Shown here in pieces: positions 9,500 to 21,100 of a stretch of DNA of 53,023 nucleotides. The position numbers were made by a program, and so were the translations under genes. Under the pieces are notes generated by a model. The model had not been told where the DNA came from, did not search any database, and worked only from the letters and a program-made list of their open reading frames with translations. Every line of letters starts with the position of its first letter. The stretch's first letter is position 1. Source of the stretch: a virus; the IMG/VR virus record IMGVR_UViG_3300025674_000057, positions 1-53,023 of that record; one strand, given 5' to 3'.

Positions 9500-12400
9500 G
9501 CTAATGCAATCGCTCTTAAATCTTTGAATCTTGGAGCGTATGCTTCATTAGTTCCGTTCATAACAATTTTAATCACAAATCCAGAAAATTCACCAAGGTC
9601 ATTAGCAGTAAACTGATAATCTAGGTACTCATCTTCACTACTTGCTTTAACAAAAGTATCTGGTAATCCATCATTCAAAGAAACATCAACAACGGTATCA
9701 CCTATTCCATCACCATCACTATCACTTAAGTTATTGTATCCTGGGAATAATTGATATGCTTGATCTACTTCACTTGAATCTGACTTAATGAGTTTGTATA
9801 AAACTCTAAAATCACTAGAAGCATGGCGATATGCAGATAGCAATACTTTGAGTGAATTTGCTGGTTGTTTTAAGTCAACTCTCTTAGAGATATAAACGCT
9901 GGAATGTGGGTCTCCAGTATTTGCATTTGATCTGGAATCATATGCATAATTGTCTATTGGTTTGTTAATTCTATTTCTACCAAATACGAAAGTTGCTGCC
10001 TCAGATGTATCAATGACTGGAGACAAATTGGTGTTATTTGTCGCTAAGGTTATACCAAGAGTAAGAGACTTACTGTTTGTATTTGATGAAAGAAGGTTTG
10101 TTTCATTTAATCTAGAAGCTACCAATCTTGGTGTGCTAAAGTAATTTACATCATTTAGAGCTACTGACTGGAATCCTTGATCGACGAATGATGTTTCAGT
10201 ACCATCAACACTTGTTCCAGAAGTAGTCCTCAGTAGTGAAGAAACACTTGTATTATCTGGAGTTAAAACATTAAAGTATGGTGCTACTGAAGAGAATTGG
10301 ACATTTTGAGATGCCTTGCAATTTGGTCCTCCAGCAACTTTAGCATCAGTGAAACTTATCTGTGTATCTCCAGAAGATCTGTCTGAGAGATATGATCTAT
10401 CAAATTCCAAATGATACTTATCAGTTCCCCTTAAAGAATTTAAGGTTGCATTTGAAGGTAATGTATGCTGCCTATTAATTCTAGACAGAGAAACTCCATT
10501 TAGTTCATACTTATACGCAATATCACCAGATGCATGTGTTCTACTTGGTGATCCAAATTGACCCTTTGTACCAATAGTCAAAGATTGAGATCCTACAGAA
10601 GTATAAGAAATAATTTCATTATTAATTAACACATATCCAGGATTGCTAGCACTTACTGCTAAACCTTCAAAGGTAGTAAAGTTTGCTGTACTTCCCAAAG
10701 AAATAGTTGTACTATCTGCAGTTATACTTGCAGTGATTGCTTCTCCAGGAGTATCTGGGAATACGTTAGAAATAACAACGGTATTGTTATTTGCCTGCAT
10801 TCCATGGTTATATTGTGTAACTTCGAAGACGTTACCAGAATAAACATACTCTGGTACATAAGAATTCTTAGTTACCACAGTTCCCCCCATCGATACTTCG
10901 GTTGATCCACTATAGAATGATATCGCTTGACTTAATGTAAACTCTAATCCTTGAACATTAGTCAAATATAGTGTATCAACGTTAGATCTTTCTGAAACAG
11001 TTAATCTAGCACCGCTACCCTTAACTACAGAACTCGTAGTAATTCCCAAAACATCACCGACTGCATATCCAGATCCACTATACGCGATAGAGACATTTGA
11101 TATTTGATTATCGGTAACTGTAATATCGGCAGTAGCACTAATACCGTATCCAGTTATATTGTATAGAGGAACTTCGGTAAAGGTTCCGTTTGAATATCCA
11201 GTTCCAACATTTGATGTTGTAATAGCAACTATGTTACCACCAACATTTTCAATGTATCCATAAGCATCACCTTCCGCAATTTTAGTTCCAGTAGTGAATA
11301 CTGAACCAACTACAGAATCTGGAGAAGTTGAAATTCCAACATTTAACTTTCTTGGAAGTGTTTTGATTGGATTGCTAATCAGTTTTGGAACATTTAAATC
11401 ATCAACGTATGTGGTGCTTCCAACAGAAACGTTTGGATTATTAAAGTATGCAGTTCCAGTGGTTGATGTGAAATTACACTTATAGAGTCTGAATGTTAAA
11501 TCTTCAGATGTTGAAGAATTCCAAATAGATCCATTTTGTGGTTTATACAGATTACCACCAATGTAATTATTTGAATAAATTACTTGTTGTGCATTTGGTA
11601 GGTTTTGTGTTGCTACAGTCGCGTCATTTGACTTTGCAATCCAAACCTTGTAGTCATCTGAAGATGGGCAAGTTAAAGTAAGTGCATATTGCTTGTTTGG
11701 TTCAAGATAAATTGGTGATGGGAATACTACATTTGTAGCAGTTTGTCCAGTTGATGAAGTTGTAATACCTGATGGATAGATTTCTGCTCTAGCATAATCT
11801 TGAACCAAATTTGTTTTTGGAGTTCCACCGATATCAGTTTCTCTAACTTCAACAAATATCTTCTCTGTTGAGTCTTTACTTGAGAAGTATAAGTCTACAG
11901 ATGATAAGAAGAATCCATCATTATCTGTTCTAAATGTTTGAGATAGTGGATCTGGTCTTAAAGCATTGAGAGGTAATGCTGGAGATGGTCTTCTCAGAGA
12001 AACACTTTCGGTGTAAGTATTTGCATTTACTATTCCAGATGCATAGAATGTATTTTGAGAATACGTTACTGATGTTGCTGAAGAATTAGTAGAACTTGAG
12101 GATAGTTTAAATGTTTTTGATCCAACCCCAAAAGTTGATGATGGTGTTGGTGTTTGTAAAGGATTTCTTATGAAGAAGCAACCAATTAGATCTCCAACAT
12201 TATCTGTAGTCAGTGACTGAGTTGATACTGTTGCCTGTGCTCCAGATGTTTTTCCAATCAAAGTTGCTCCAGATGGGGTATATCCGAAGAATCTTCCAGT
12301 CGCATCATCTGCTAAGGAATAGGTATCAATATTTAAAACTGTAGATGATGAAGAATATGCTGCTAAAGATAATGATGTATTATATGGGTTTTGTGAATAT

Positions 12401-15400
12401 TCTGTAGTTGGTGTTGTTAAGTTATAGGTTCCTTTTTTATGTGTTGCTGATGCAAGTCTGAAACTTCCAATTTTAACACCAGCACTATAAACATCTACAG
12501 ATTCTCCAGTTTGGAATGCCGCAGATCCAGAACCCATAGTTACTTGAAGTAATTTAGGTATTACATCAATATCAGAATTTCCGTCAAAGAATGAATAATA
12601 CTGTGTATTTGGTTTCAATCCAGTTGCGTAGAACTGAACATTTTTGGATTTAAACTTAGTTGATGGATTAGTACTAACTAAAAGATTATTAACGTAAGAA
12701 TTTTCCCAATCACCTTGAGATCTAATAATCAATCCACTCTGAGAATTTACTGATCTTACCCAAGTATCAGAAGATGGAGTTAACTTCACATATCCATTGT
12801 AATTTGTAACACCAGCTGGGTTTACATTTTGTTCTGAAGTACTATAAGTTTGTCCTACACCTGCTAGAGTTTCAGTATAATTCAGAGTAATTAGATCACC
12901 AGTCTTTTTAACATTATTATCTAACAAACTCAAATTAGTAGAAAAGTCTGCAGAGTCCAAACTTACACTACCATCAACAGCTACTTCAGACTTGAGAGAA
13001 TATAAAGAAATATCGGCATTAAGTTCTTCAGATTCCTTATCAACAACACACTTTGCATCCGAATTTTCAAGATCAATAAAGTTGTTTGTCTTAAAGTTAT
13101 CTACGAAGAAACCAGATTTGAATTTGCTTACTCCGTCAGAGTCAGTAACTTGAAGTGCCTGAGTGCTCAATTCAAGTAAAGATAGTGAAGAAGCTAATTC
13201 AACATTTTCAATTCTTTCTTCCAGGACACCAATGTCCCTCATTGTATAGCGTTTGTTGTTGGTTAGTTTAATCAAACTATCATCAGGATTATACAAATAT
13301 GCTGGTAATTCGATAACAGCAACATCCATTGAATTATCAATAGATGTTGGTTGCTTTGGACTGGTTGATGATGTTCCCTTTATTAATGTGAAAGATCCAT
13401 TCTTATTGAGGACAATCTTATCAATTCTTGGTAGATAATATGAATATCCAACTGTGGAACTTTCATTTGGAGTTAAAACCAATGTTGGATTATTTCCTGC
13501 AGCAGCAAAGGATCTGCTAGCAAAGTCAAATGGTGAAAGTGTTGTTGATGTGAATGGAGATACTCTTGGTCTAAAGTCTAAAGTATCAGATGCTCTTACC
13601 CCATTGAGAAGTTTTGGAACATCATTACCAAATCTATCAGATGCATATGAATTCGCAGTATAAACATCCCCACTATCGCTAGATGGGACGGTATAATAAT
13701 CATATATGACTAATAGTTTTCTTGCTGGTGAAGTTGATGGATCTTTTCTGACTATTCTAGAATAATCATAAAACTGCTCTCTTTGACCCTTATCTAAATT
13801 ATATTCTTCAGTTCTATCAACATAAGCTCCAGTAGTAATACTTTGAACTGGGGCGACAATATTTGACTCTTTAAATGTAACCGTTTCATTATTTACAAAT
13901 CTATTAGAATTCAAATATACAAATTCTACTTTAGTTGATGTGCTTCTTGTAACTATTTGACCAACTGCACCGCTAGTCTCACCAACTATCTGCTCACCAA
14001 GAATTGAGTTTGTATTGAGGTTTAATCCAGATTGAAAGTTTAGCGCATCTAATACTGGTGATGAACTATTTACAGACTCATAAATCGCAACAACTTTTGC
14101 TACATCTGGTACATTGAGTGAAATCTCTTCATCTTCAATTCTAAGACCATAGTACTTACTTGTAGTTAATCCAGATACTGCTGCTGAAGATCCAGTAACA
14201 CAATTAGATACTTCTAATTTCTGACTTCTAACATAAAGTTTTTGCTTATTTCTAATTGAGTTTTTCTTAACAGTTGAATTAACAACAACATTAGATTCAC
14301 TAGGAGTTAATCCACTGAAAGTTATTGAAGTTCCAGAACCATCAAGAGAGAACTTATCTGATGTTAACTGCTCAACAGTACCATCAGAGTAAATTACAGA
14401 ATATCTCTCTGTATCAAAAGTTTCAAAATACGCACTGGTAATTCCAACATCAGATAAACTGACTGATAGTGTACCAACAGCATTAGTTGATTTACCAGAT
14501 GTCTGGCGAGATACTCTGAGTTCTGATCCTACAAAATTAACCTCAGAAACATTTTTATCATTCAATTTAGCATACAAAAATGCATTATCACTATTTTGAA
14601 TTGATGGGGATCCTACAGAAAATGTTGTGCTTGTTTCTGATGTTGGGAGAGAACCATCACAAACTCCCAATACTGTTGCAACACCTACTAACGTGATTGA
14701 TAATCCATCAGTGGAAACATCAGATATTCTATTGAAAGTTTCTGTTGAAAAACCTGTTTTTTGATATCTAATTATAGTATCACTAGCAACTCCGATAAAG
14801 TTTCTACCAGCACAAGTTGCTATTCCAGATGGACTAATAGTTAATGTATCAGTTGAATTAAAATTAGGAATTATGTTGCTTGATAAGAATGTGTCTGCAA
14901 CAAAATCTGTAGATAATCCAATAGTACTTGAATCTTGATATACTGATTTTACATCACTTACCTTATATTCTCTAATGGTTTCTACAGTTCTCGAAAACTC
15001 GGTAGAACCATTAATAGAAATTTGTTCTCCAGGACTAAAAGTGCCTGAGGTCTGAGTAATAGTTACATTTTCATCGGTTGGTGCCGATGTAACATAACCA
15101 GAAGCACCACTACTCAATCCTTTAATGCGTGATGATGCTGGACATGAATCAGAATTGAGTGCTTGATTTAGAGTTAATTTGGTGTGTGTTTGTACGTCAA
15201 ACAGATACAAATCCCATTTTGATGCATTGTTTGAGTATGCACTATCGGTTAATCCAAAAGAATATACTCTTGCCTTTCCAATCTCATTTCCAGTTCCGGC
15301 AATGGTAGAGTTCTTTCTTTGATCACGTAAACTTACAGTATGATTATTATCAATTCCAATAACAGGAGAACCCGAAACATTATTGATTCTCAATAAATTG

Positions 15401-16584
15401 CCCATTTCAAATGGGATAGAAGATGATGATACTGTAGAAGTATCTCTTGGTTTTTCTACATCTAAAATAGTTGTTTCTACTTTTTCAATATCAAATCCTC
15501 TAACGTAAGCTTTTCCTGGAGAAATTCTTACCGATAAGAGATCCTTTGTTGGGGTATTGTTTTGATCAGTTTTTTGCTCTTCAAAATAAATTCCATCAGA
15601 AGAAACTCTATCATTTAGAGAATTTTTAACTTCTACTGCAAATGGTTTAATTGAATAGTTTCCAGACTCATCATAAGTTCTTTTCGCAATGTAATCTTTA
15701 ATGAGTGAATATGTATTACTATCCTGTAATTTCTTTACAACTCCGTTAGAAATTCTAAGTATTTCGATGAAATTTTTATCATCAAAATCAGTAATCGCTT
15801 TCTTAGAAAGAATTGCTGAAATTTTTAATCTATCTGCACCAGGAGCTGAATAATTTGAAAATCCTCTAGCATTATCAAATAGGTCTGGATTTTCCGAAGA
15901 TGCAAATTCAATACTTTCCTGAACACTTAGTCCAACTCTATAAGAAGGGGAATTCGTGTACTGATCTAAAATTAATGTTCTATCATCAACAGTTACAAAA
16001 GATCCTCTTATGAAATAAACACCACTAGAAATTGATACTGCAGATCCTGTTGAAGTTGCATTATCAGATATTAGAGATGCAATTGTTTGTCCAGAATTTA
16101 CTGTAGTATTCCCATATTCAAATGTATCTAAAGATATTAAAGTTTCACCATCACTAAATGGATTTGATACATTATTAACATCAGAATCCAAATACTTTAC
16201 ATAAAGAGTATATGTATCATCAATTGAACTTTCTTTAGTTAAAATATTTTTAACTACCGCTGTTACTTGTGAATTTTGCCCCTTTATTTTCTTACCAACT
16301 AATTCGTTAATATATACGCCAACGTCTAGACCTAGATGTAAGTCATTAATCTTTACTGCATAGTATTCTGGATCGTATATTACATTACCAGGAATTACTA
16401 CAGACCCTTCTTTGAAAAAGTGAGATCCAAAAGACTCTATTTGACCTTGTAGTATCGACTGTAATGTCGTTAATTCTCTAGACTGGACTGGAAATCCTGG
16501 TTTGAATAGTACCCTATAGAAATTATTAGAGGGATCAAAATCATCAAAATAAGGTGATACATTTAAATCTGTTTTTTGGGACAT
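9496..16584 (-). CDS. Very large DUF4815 baseplate/tail structural protein (gp10-like)
   Basis: 2,362 residues. The N-terminus is the hallmark of DUF4815 tail proteins: SPYFDDFDPSNNFYRVLFKP, then ELTTLQSILQGQIESFGSHF. The rest is Ser/Thr/Asn/Gly-rich, with many beta-type repeats, carbohydrate-binding-like segments (such as LYFSSKDSTEKIFVEVRETD), and a C-terminal portion ending APRFKDLRAIALA. T4 gp10 is 602 residues, so if this is the gp10 counterpart it is about four times longer. It lies three bases after gp8, consistent with a baseplate wedge component carrying fibres at the baseplate periphery. The equivalence to gp10 is an inference from order and domain, not from clear similarity. Confidence 0.75.
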   Translation of the reverse strand: MSQKTDLNVSPYFDDFDPSNNFYRVLFKPGFPVQSRELTTLQSILQGQIESFGSHFFKEGSVVIPGNVIYDPEYYAVKINDLHLGLDVGVYINELVGKKIKGQNSQVTAVVKNILTKESSIDDTYTLYVKYLDSDVNNVSNPFSDGETLISLDTFEYGNTTVNSGQTIASLISDNATSTGSAVSISSGVYFIRGSFVTVDDRTLILDQYTNSPSYRVGLSVQESIEFASSENPDLFDNARGFSNYSAPGADRLKISAILSKKAITDFDDKNFIEILRISNGVVKKLQDSNTYSLIKDYIAKRTYDESGNYSIKPFAVEVKNSLNDRVSSDGIYFEEQKTDQNNTPTKDLLSVRISPGKAYVRGFDIEKVETTILDVEKPRDTSTVSSSSIPFEMGNLLRINNVSGSPVIGIDNNHTVSLRDQRKNSTIAGTGNEIGKARVYSFGLTDSAYSNNASKWDLYLFDVQTHTKLTLNQALNSDSCPASSRIKGLSSGASGYVTSAPTDENVTITQTSGTFSPGEQISINGSTEFSRTVETIREYKVSDVKSVYQDSSTIGLSTDFVADTFLSSNIIPNFNSTDTLTISPSGIATCAGRNFIGVASDTIIRYQKTGFSTETFNRISDVSTDGLSITLVGVATVLGVCDGSLPTSETSTTFSVGSPSIQNSDNAFLYAKLNDKNVSEVNFVGSELRVSRQTSGKSTNAVGTLSVSLSDVGITSAYFETFDTERYSVIYSDGTVEQLTSDKFSLDGSGTSITFSGLTPSESNVVVNSTVKKNSIRNKQKLYVRSQKLEVSNCVTGSSAAVSGLTTSKYYGLRIEDEEISLNVPDVAKVVAIYESVNSSSPVLDALNFQSGLNLNTNSILGEQIVGETSGAVGQIVTRSTSTKVEFVYLNSNRFVNNETVTFKESNIVAPVQSITTGAYVDRTEEYNLDKGQREQFYDYSRIVRKDPSTSPARKLLVIYDYYTVPSSDSGDVYTANSYASDRFGNDVPKLLNGVRASDTLDFRPRVSPFTSTTLSPFDFASRSFAAAGNNPTLVLTPNESSTVGYSYYLPRIDKIVLNKNGSFTLIKGTSSTSPKQPTSIDNSMDVAVIELPAYLYNPDDSLIKLTNNKRYTMRDIGVLEERIENVELASSLSLLELSTQALQVTDSDGVSKFKSGFFVDNFKTNNFIDLENSDAKCVVDKESEELNADISLYSLKSEVAVDGSVSLDSADFSTNLSLLDNNVKKTGDLITLNYTETLAGVGQTYSTSEQNVNPAGVTNYNGYVKLTPSSDTWVRSVNSQSGLIIRSQGDWENSYVNNLLVSTNPSTKFKSKNVQFYATGLKPNTQYYSFFDGNSDIDVIPKLLQVTMGSGSAAFQTGESVDVYSAGVKIGSFRLASATHKKGTYNLTTPTTEYSQNPYNTSLSLAAYSSSSTVLNIDTYSLADDATGRFFGYTPSGATLIGKTSGAQATVSTQSLTTDNVGDLIGCFFIRNPLQTPTPSSTFGVGSKTFKLSSSSTNSSATSVTYSQNTFYASGIVNANTYTESVSLRRPSPALPLNALRPDPLSQTFRTDNDGFFLSSVDLYFSSKDSTEKIFVEVRETDIGGTPKTNLVQDYARAEIYPSGITTSSTGQTATNVVFPSPIYLEPNKQYALTLTCPSSDDYKVWIAKSNDATVATQNLPNAQQVIYSNNYIGGNLYKPQNGSIWNSSTSEDLTFRLYKCNFTSTTGTAYFNNPNVSVGSTTYVDDLNVPKLISNPIKTLPRKLNVGISTSPDSVVGSVFTTGTKIAEGDAYGYIENVGGNIVAITTSNVGTGYSNGTFTEVPLYNITGYGISATADITVTDNQISNVSIAYSGSGYAVGDVLGITTSSVVKGSGARLTVSERSNVDTLYLTNVQGLEFTLSQAISFYSGSTEVSMGGTVVTKNSYVPEYVYSGNVFEVTQYNHGMQANNNTVVISNVFPDTPGEAITASITADSTTISLGSTANFTTFEGLAVSASNPGYVLINNEIISYTSVGSQSLTIGTKGQFGSPSRTHASGDIAYKYELNGVSLSRINRQHTLPSNATLNSLRGTDKYHLEFDRSYLSDRSSGDTQISFTDAKVAGGPNCKASQNVQFSSVAPYFNVLTPDNTSVSSLLRTTSGTSVDGTETSFVDQGFQSVALNDVNYFSTPRLVASRLNETNLLSSNTNSKSLTLGITLATNNTNLSPVIDTSEAATFVFGRNRINKPIDNYAYDSRSNANTGDPHSSVYISKRVDLKQPANSLKVLLSAYRHASSDFRVLYKLIKSDSSEVDQAYQLFPGYNNLSDSDGDGIGDTVVDVSLNDGLPDTFVKASSEDEYLDYQFTANDLGEFSGFVIKIVMNGTNEAYAPRFKDLRAIALA

Positions 16585-16586
16585 CT

Positions 16587-18143
16587 TTAGAATTCCAGTA
16601 TAACTTTAATGTCTTCTTTTTGTCTTGGATTTCTCGTAACCACTGGTCTGTTATCTAGATATAGAATGGTTCCGCTTGTTTTATTTATCTCTGGTGAGGC
16701 AACTCCATTTGTAAATTGAGTTGCTAAATTAACTATCTTAGATGCTGTTATTGCAGTAGTAATTCCACTAAAGTTCGGATCTATAGTGCAACTAAAATTA
16801 TTTGACGCAGTAACTGTTCCACCAGAAGCAGTAAAGCTTACCGACGTAGTTTCGTTAACAACGTTGAAAGAATCCTTTTGATCGTATGATGTTGGATTGA
16901 AGAATAAAGATCTATCTACAAAATACTTTAAAACTTTGGTTTCATCATCATATGATGCAACATATCCAACTGCAGTCCCAACTCCAGATACAGACTGGTA
17001 AATTTTAGTTCCTGGGATAGCATCGTCTGGATTAGAAACAGACAGTAATTTCAATGAATATAAATTAGAAAACTGACTATCTGTAAATATCGACGTTGCG
17101 GACCCAATTTGAGTTGGGTTTTTGATAATTCCAATTTGAGAGAATTTTGTATCTAATGGAAAATCCTTTGTAGAATCATCAAATCTTGAATAAATTAATA
17201 CCTTATCAGTTCCTAGTTCTGTGTAAATATCAAAACCATGTCCTTTTGATGGTGGGATGATTGGAACTAGATTAGCAAAAGTTGTTGCACCAGAATTAAT
17301 TGAAGATAAATCAACTCTTCCATACGTGTAATTTTTTCCACCAGAAGAAACTGTTGTTTCTAATATTTTTCCACCACTAACATTAACAACTACTTTTCCT
17401 CCAGTACCATCGCCAATAATATCTAATTCTGCACTAGTGCTATTATAACCTGCTCCTTGATTTTCTACGTAAACTTTTTTTATCTGGTTATTATTTACAG
17501 TAGAATCACCATTCTCTCTTACCGCTTGTATTTGAGCATCAGTGGTTGTTTCCCAGTCATTTGGGACTGGAATATATTCGATAGAATCAAATTTAATAAT
17601 ATCACTTGGAGAAACAGTGAACATGTATTTCCACACATATCCATCTCCACTCTCACCTGCTCTAGATGGTTCCAAGTCAATAAACGTTGGTTCATCCTGA
17701 GAGAAATTACCACCTGGTTTTGTTTGATTAGATCCGTTATCTATACAAACATAAACTCTATAATCACTATTAATTACATAATAGTTAGCGTCATACAATC
17801 TAGTTGAACTAGTTTGTGGGGACTGATTGTAAATGCTATAATCATGACGGTACATTTCATAAATTGTACCTTGAGTCCAATCAACTCTTCTTATAAGTCT
17901 TCTAACATTATTAGATGTTATCCTTCTACCAAAGATAATAGTATCTTTTACATGATTTAAATAATTTGGATTATCTGTAGGACTTGGAATATTTGTATCC
18001 CAAGTAGTAGACCTACCAAACCCAACAGCGTCGGGATTTGGTAGGCTTAAAAACACATAATAAGAATTGTTGGTGTCCCGAACAGAATCAACAAAGTTAT
18101 TCGCATTTAGAATTCTAAATTGATCTGTGACAATTGCAGACAT
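16587..18143 (-). CDS. gp8: Baseplate wedge protein gp8
   Basis: 518 residues, compared with 334 in T4 gp8, which forms a dimer in each baseplate wedge. The N-terminus MSAIVTDQFRILNANNFVDS and the motif SLPNPDAVGFGRSTTWDTNI, followed by FIDLEPSRAGESGDGYVWKY, are typical of cyanophage gp8. A Gly-rich insertion of the same kind as in gp14 occurs around residues 225-275 (ENQGAGYNSTSAELDIIGDG). The ATG is 19 bases downstream of a perfect late promoter element and 34 bases after the giant gene, so gp8 and downstream genes can be transcribed independently of the wedge genes upstream. Confidence 0.87.
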   Translation of the reverse strand: MSAIVTDQFRILNANNFVDSVRDTNNSYYVFLSLPNPDAVGFGRSTTWDTNIPSPTDNPNYLNHVKDTIIFGRRITSNNVRRLIRRVDWTQGTIYEMYRHDYSIYNQSPQTSSTRLYDANYYVINSDYRVYVCIDNGSNQTKPGGNFSQDEPTFIDLEPSRAGESGDGYVWKYMFTVSPSDIIKFDSIEYIPVPNDWETTTDAQIQAVRENGDSTVNNNQIKKVYVENQGAGYNSTSAELDIIGDGTGGKVVVNVSGGKILETTVSSGGKNYTYGRVDLSSINSGATTFANLVPIIPPSKGHGFDIYTELGTDKVLIYSRFDDSTKDFPLDTKFSQIGIIKNPTQIGSATSIFTDSQFSNLYSLKLLSVSNPDDAIPGTKIYQSVSGVGTAVGYVASYDDETKVLKYFVDRSLFFNPTSYDQKDSFNVVNETTSVSFTASGGTVTASNNFSCTIDPNFSGITTAITASKIVNLATQFTNGVASPEINKTSGTILYLDNRPVVTRNPRQKEDIKVILEF

Positions 18144-18159
18144 ATTATTAGCTTTTTTC

Positions 18160-18172
18160 TATATTTATACTC
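18160..18172 (-). promoter_or_regulatory. T4-type late promoter motif before gp8
   Basis: Minus-strand sequence GAGTATAAATATA containing TATAAATA (18162-18169). It lies in the only clear gap of the baseplate cluster, between the giant gp7-like gene and gp8, with the element about 19 bases before the gp8 ATG. An identical 13-mer occurs at 9131-9143. Confidence 0.75.
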
Positions 18173-18177
18173 TGTAC

Positions 18178-21100
18178 TTAACCTAACTCTTTACTTAGGC
18201 CACCAGTATTCCTCAATCCATATCCCCTACGTAGTATTTGTGGGAATGTAGTGAGTCCACTATTCACTGTATATCCACTAACTCCAACAGAAATTGGACT
18301 CGTAGATCTTTCAATTCCGAACAATCTGCCCCAAGAGAATCTTCCTACAAAATCCGCAGATGTTTCTAAACCAGTGATGTTTGTTGTAGATAGAATATTG
18401 CAGGTTAGAACTCCGACCAGATTGTCTCTAGATATTTGGTTGATAACATAAACATTATCAGCAAATGTAGTTCCAATACCAACTACGTCACTATCTGAGG
18501 TGTTGATTGATGTTACTCCAGATCCAATATTAGTATCAGAAACATATATGTAATAACCTTGAAGAAGTGAGTCAATATCAGAATTCGAATCATACAATAC
18601 TTGGAGATTGAGTGCTAGAGGATTCGATCCACTACCAGCAGATGTTGTTATTCCTGTGATAATTCCACTAAATCCTTCTACAAATCTAATTTCTGGAATC
18701 AGTTCTCTATTGAATGATGGAATAGATGCTGCAATAACTGCTGGTGGATTCGTATAAGTATATCCACTTCCAGGATTTGTAATACTTACAGAAGAAACAG
18801 TTCCAGCAGCAGAAACTGTAGCGGTTGCTGTTGCAGTGCTTCCAACTCCAATTGGACCACCAATCTTCAATGTTATAGTTGATCCTGCAGTGTATCCACT
18901 ACCACCAGTTAGAATACCAATAGAAGAAATTGTCGAGAATCCACTTACAGAGGCGCTGAATCCTGCAGAAACTGGATTTGTATCCGATTCTACAAGGAAT
19001 CCTTCAAATTGTTGTATCACAGTGCTTGTATTTGGATCATTCTCTTCATACTTAAACAGTTGAGCACTATCTACAAATATTTCTTCGTCAGTTAAAGAAA
19101 CATCTTTAATAACTCTTGTTGCTGGTATAACAAATGGTTCTAAAGAATCTCTAGACTTGAACTGATAATCTTCTTTTACAATTAGATCTCTCTTTTGCTT
19201 AGACCAGTGAATTGGTCTGAAATTATCTTCATCAATACCATCCCCAAGATAGATTCCTGTCTCAACAACATCAGCACTTTGTATCAGAGAAACTGTGCGA
19301 CCTGTTTGAGATACAGTTGAAGGAATGAAGTTATTCTTAACTAATTCTAAAGTATCACCTGGTTTTACAGTTTCATTTACATTAACAGTAAAGCTATCAA
19401 CGTTGCGTGTTCCTCTATAGAAGAATATCGCTATATTATCTTCAGCCTTTGGTGCTTCTTTGAATCTGAAGGTTGTTCCACCTTCAAATACATATGAAAC
19501 ATTTGGTTCTTGCATGACTCCATTGAGGAAGATTAAAAGAACCGCGTTAAAATCAATCAGATCTGATTCTGGATTTGTTCTATCTTTTTCGAAACTTAGA
19601 AGCTCATTATTTCTGAATAATGGGAATCTAGTTCTTGAACCATTTTGCAATGATTTTATGCTATCAATATAATCAAGTTCACCTAACTGCCATGAAGCGA
19701 AGGAATCTGTAAATACATCTTCAACGGTGAATATTAGTTCTTCAGTTGGTTCGGATAGTCTAGCATCAGTGACCAGTCCTACCAGTCTGAATTTATCACC
19801 TCTTCTAAATGCATATCCAGGTTTTGTAATAGTTGTTGTTTTGACTTCAAATAGACTTGTTCCAACTCCAACGACAGATGATTGTCCAACGTTAACAGTC
19901 ATTGATAGACCGATTCCAGCATCAGTAGTATTTCCTACAGATAGTCTAGATACACCACTGATCGTTAGATTTTCGTATGAAGGATCGTCAATTCTAATAG
20001 ATGGATTGGTGTAACCACTACCACCACCTTTAATGGTGAATGATAGTGAACCACCAGCACCAACTGCTGCAGTGATAGTAGCACCAGAACCAGTTGAATC
20101 ACTAATTCCTACACCAATTGTTCCACCATAATATCCAGAACCAAACGTTAAATCTCCATAATAATGATATGCAGTTCCCTGTCCAACATAAGTATGTGTA
20201 ATTGTGCTGGTTCCAACTTGTGCTTTGAAAGTTGTAGCAGAAACAATCCCCGTTACTGGGAAAACAAATCCATATGGACTGGATCCGGGGTATGGGAATA
20301 TAGTAGAAGTTATACCAGATCCACCAGGGCAACTAAACTCAAGACCTTCCAAGAAGACTCTGTTTCCAGATCCAGTAAGTCCATGATCAGTAGATGTAGT
20401 TATTTCAATAATACCTGTGGTATTGTTGTATGAAGATGTGCTGATGGAATATGAAGATCCTGTTGTAGCAATACCAACAATCTCTGTAATAGATCCTCCA
20501 GCACCTGTTCTAGCAATAACTTTTGCTCCAACTAAAGGTGCATATCCAAGACCTCCAGTTGATCCAAGAGAAATGATAATTCCACCACGAGGAACTTGGT
20601 TTTGGTTAACGTCATAATCTACAACGATTACATCATCAGTATTTGGTCTAGTGACTGAAGTGAACGTTACTGTGGTTAGTCCTGCATTAGAATCTGATTC
20701 TAACTCATAGTTGTTTCCTGCATTATTTTCAGTATCTGGAGTTTGGAAAACATCATTGATGAACACAAGTCCACTTCCAGGTTCGACACCCGACGTTGAT
20801 TCACCCTCTATCGTTAGATTGAAAGTTCTACCAATTCCAGTGAATTGATCTGAAATATCATCATATAATTTGTTGAATTCATAATCTCTACGTAAGAAAA
20901 CTCTACCATTAAACGTGGACTTAGGTAATGGTAAACCACCTTGATCTAATCTATCATTATTACCTTTACCATCAGGAGCTTCGGTGAAGTGAATTTTGTT
21001 ACCGACAATGTTATATGCACCTCTATAAATTCTTGCTTCTGTTCCATCAGTATGGGTAGTTGCAGAAGATCCTACAAATCCTCTATTAACTTCAACAATA

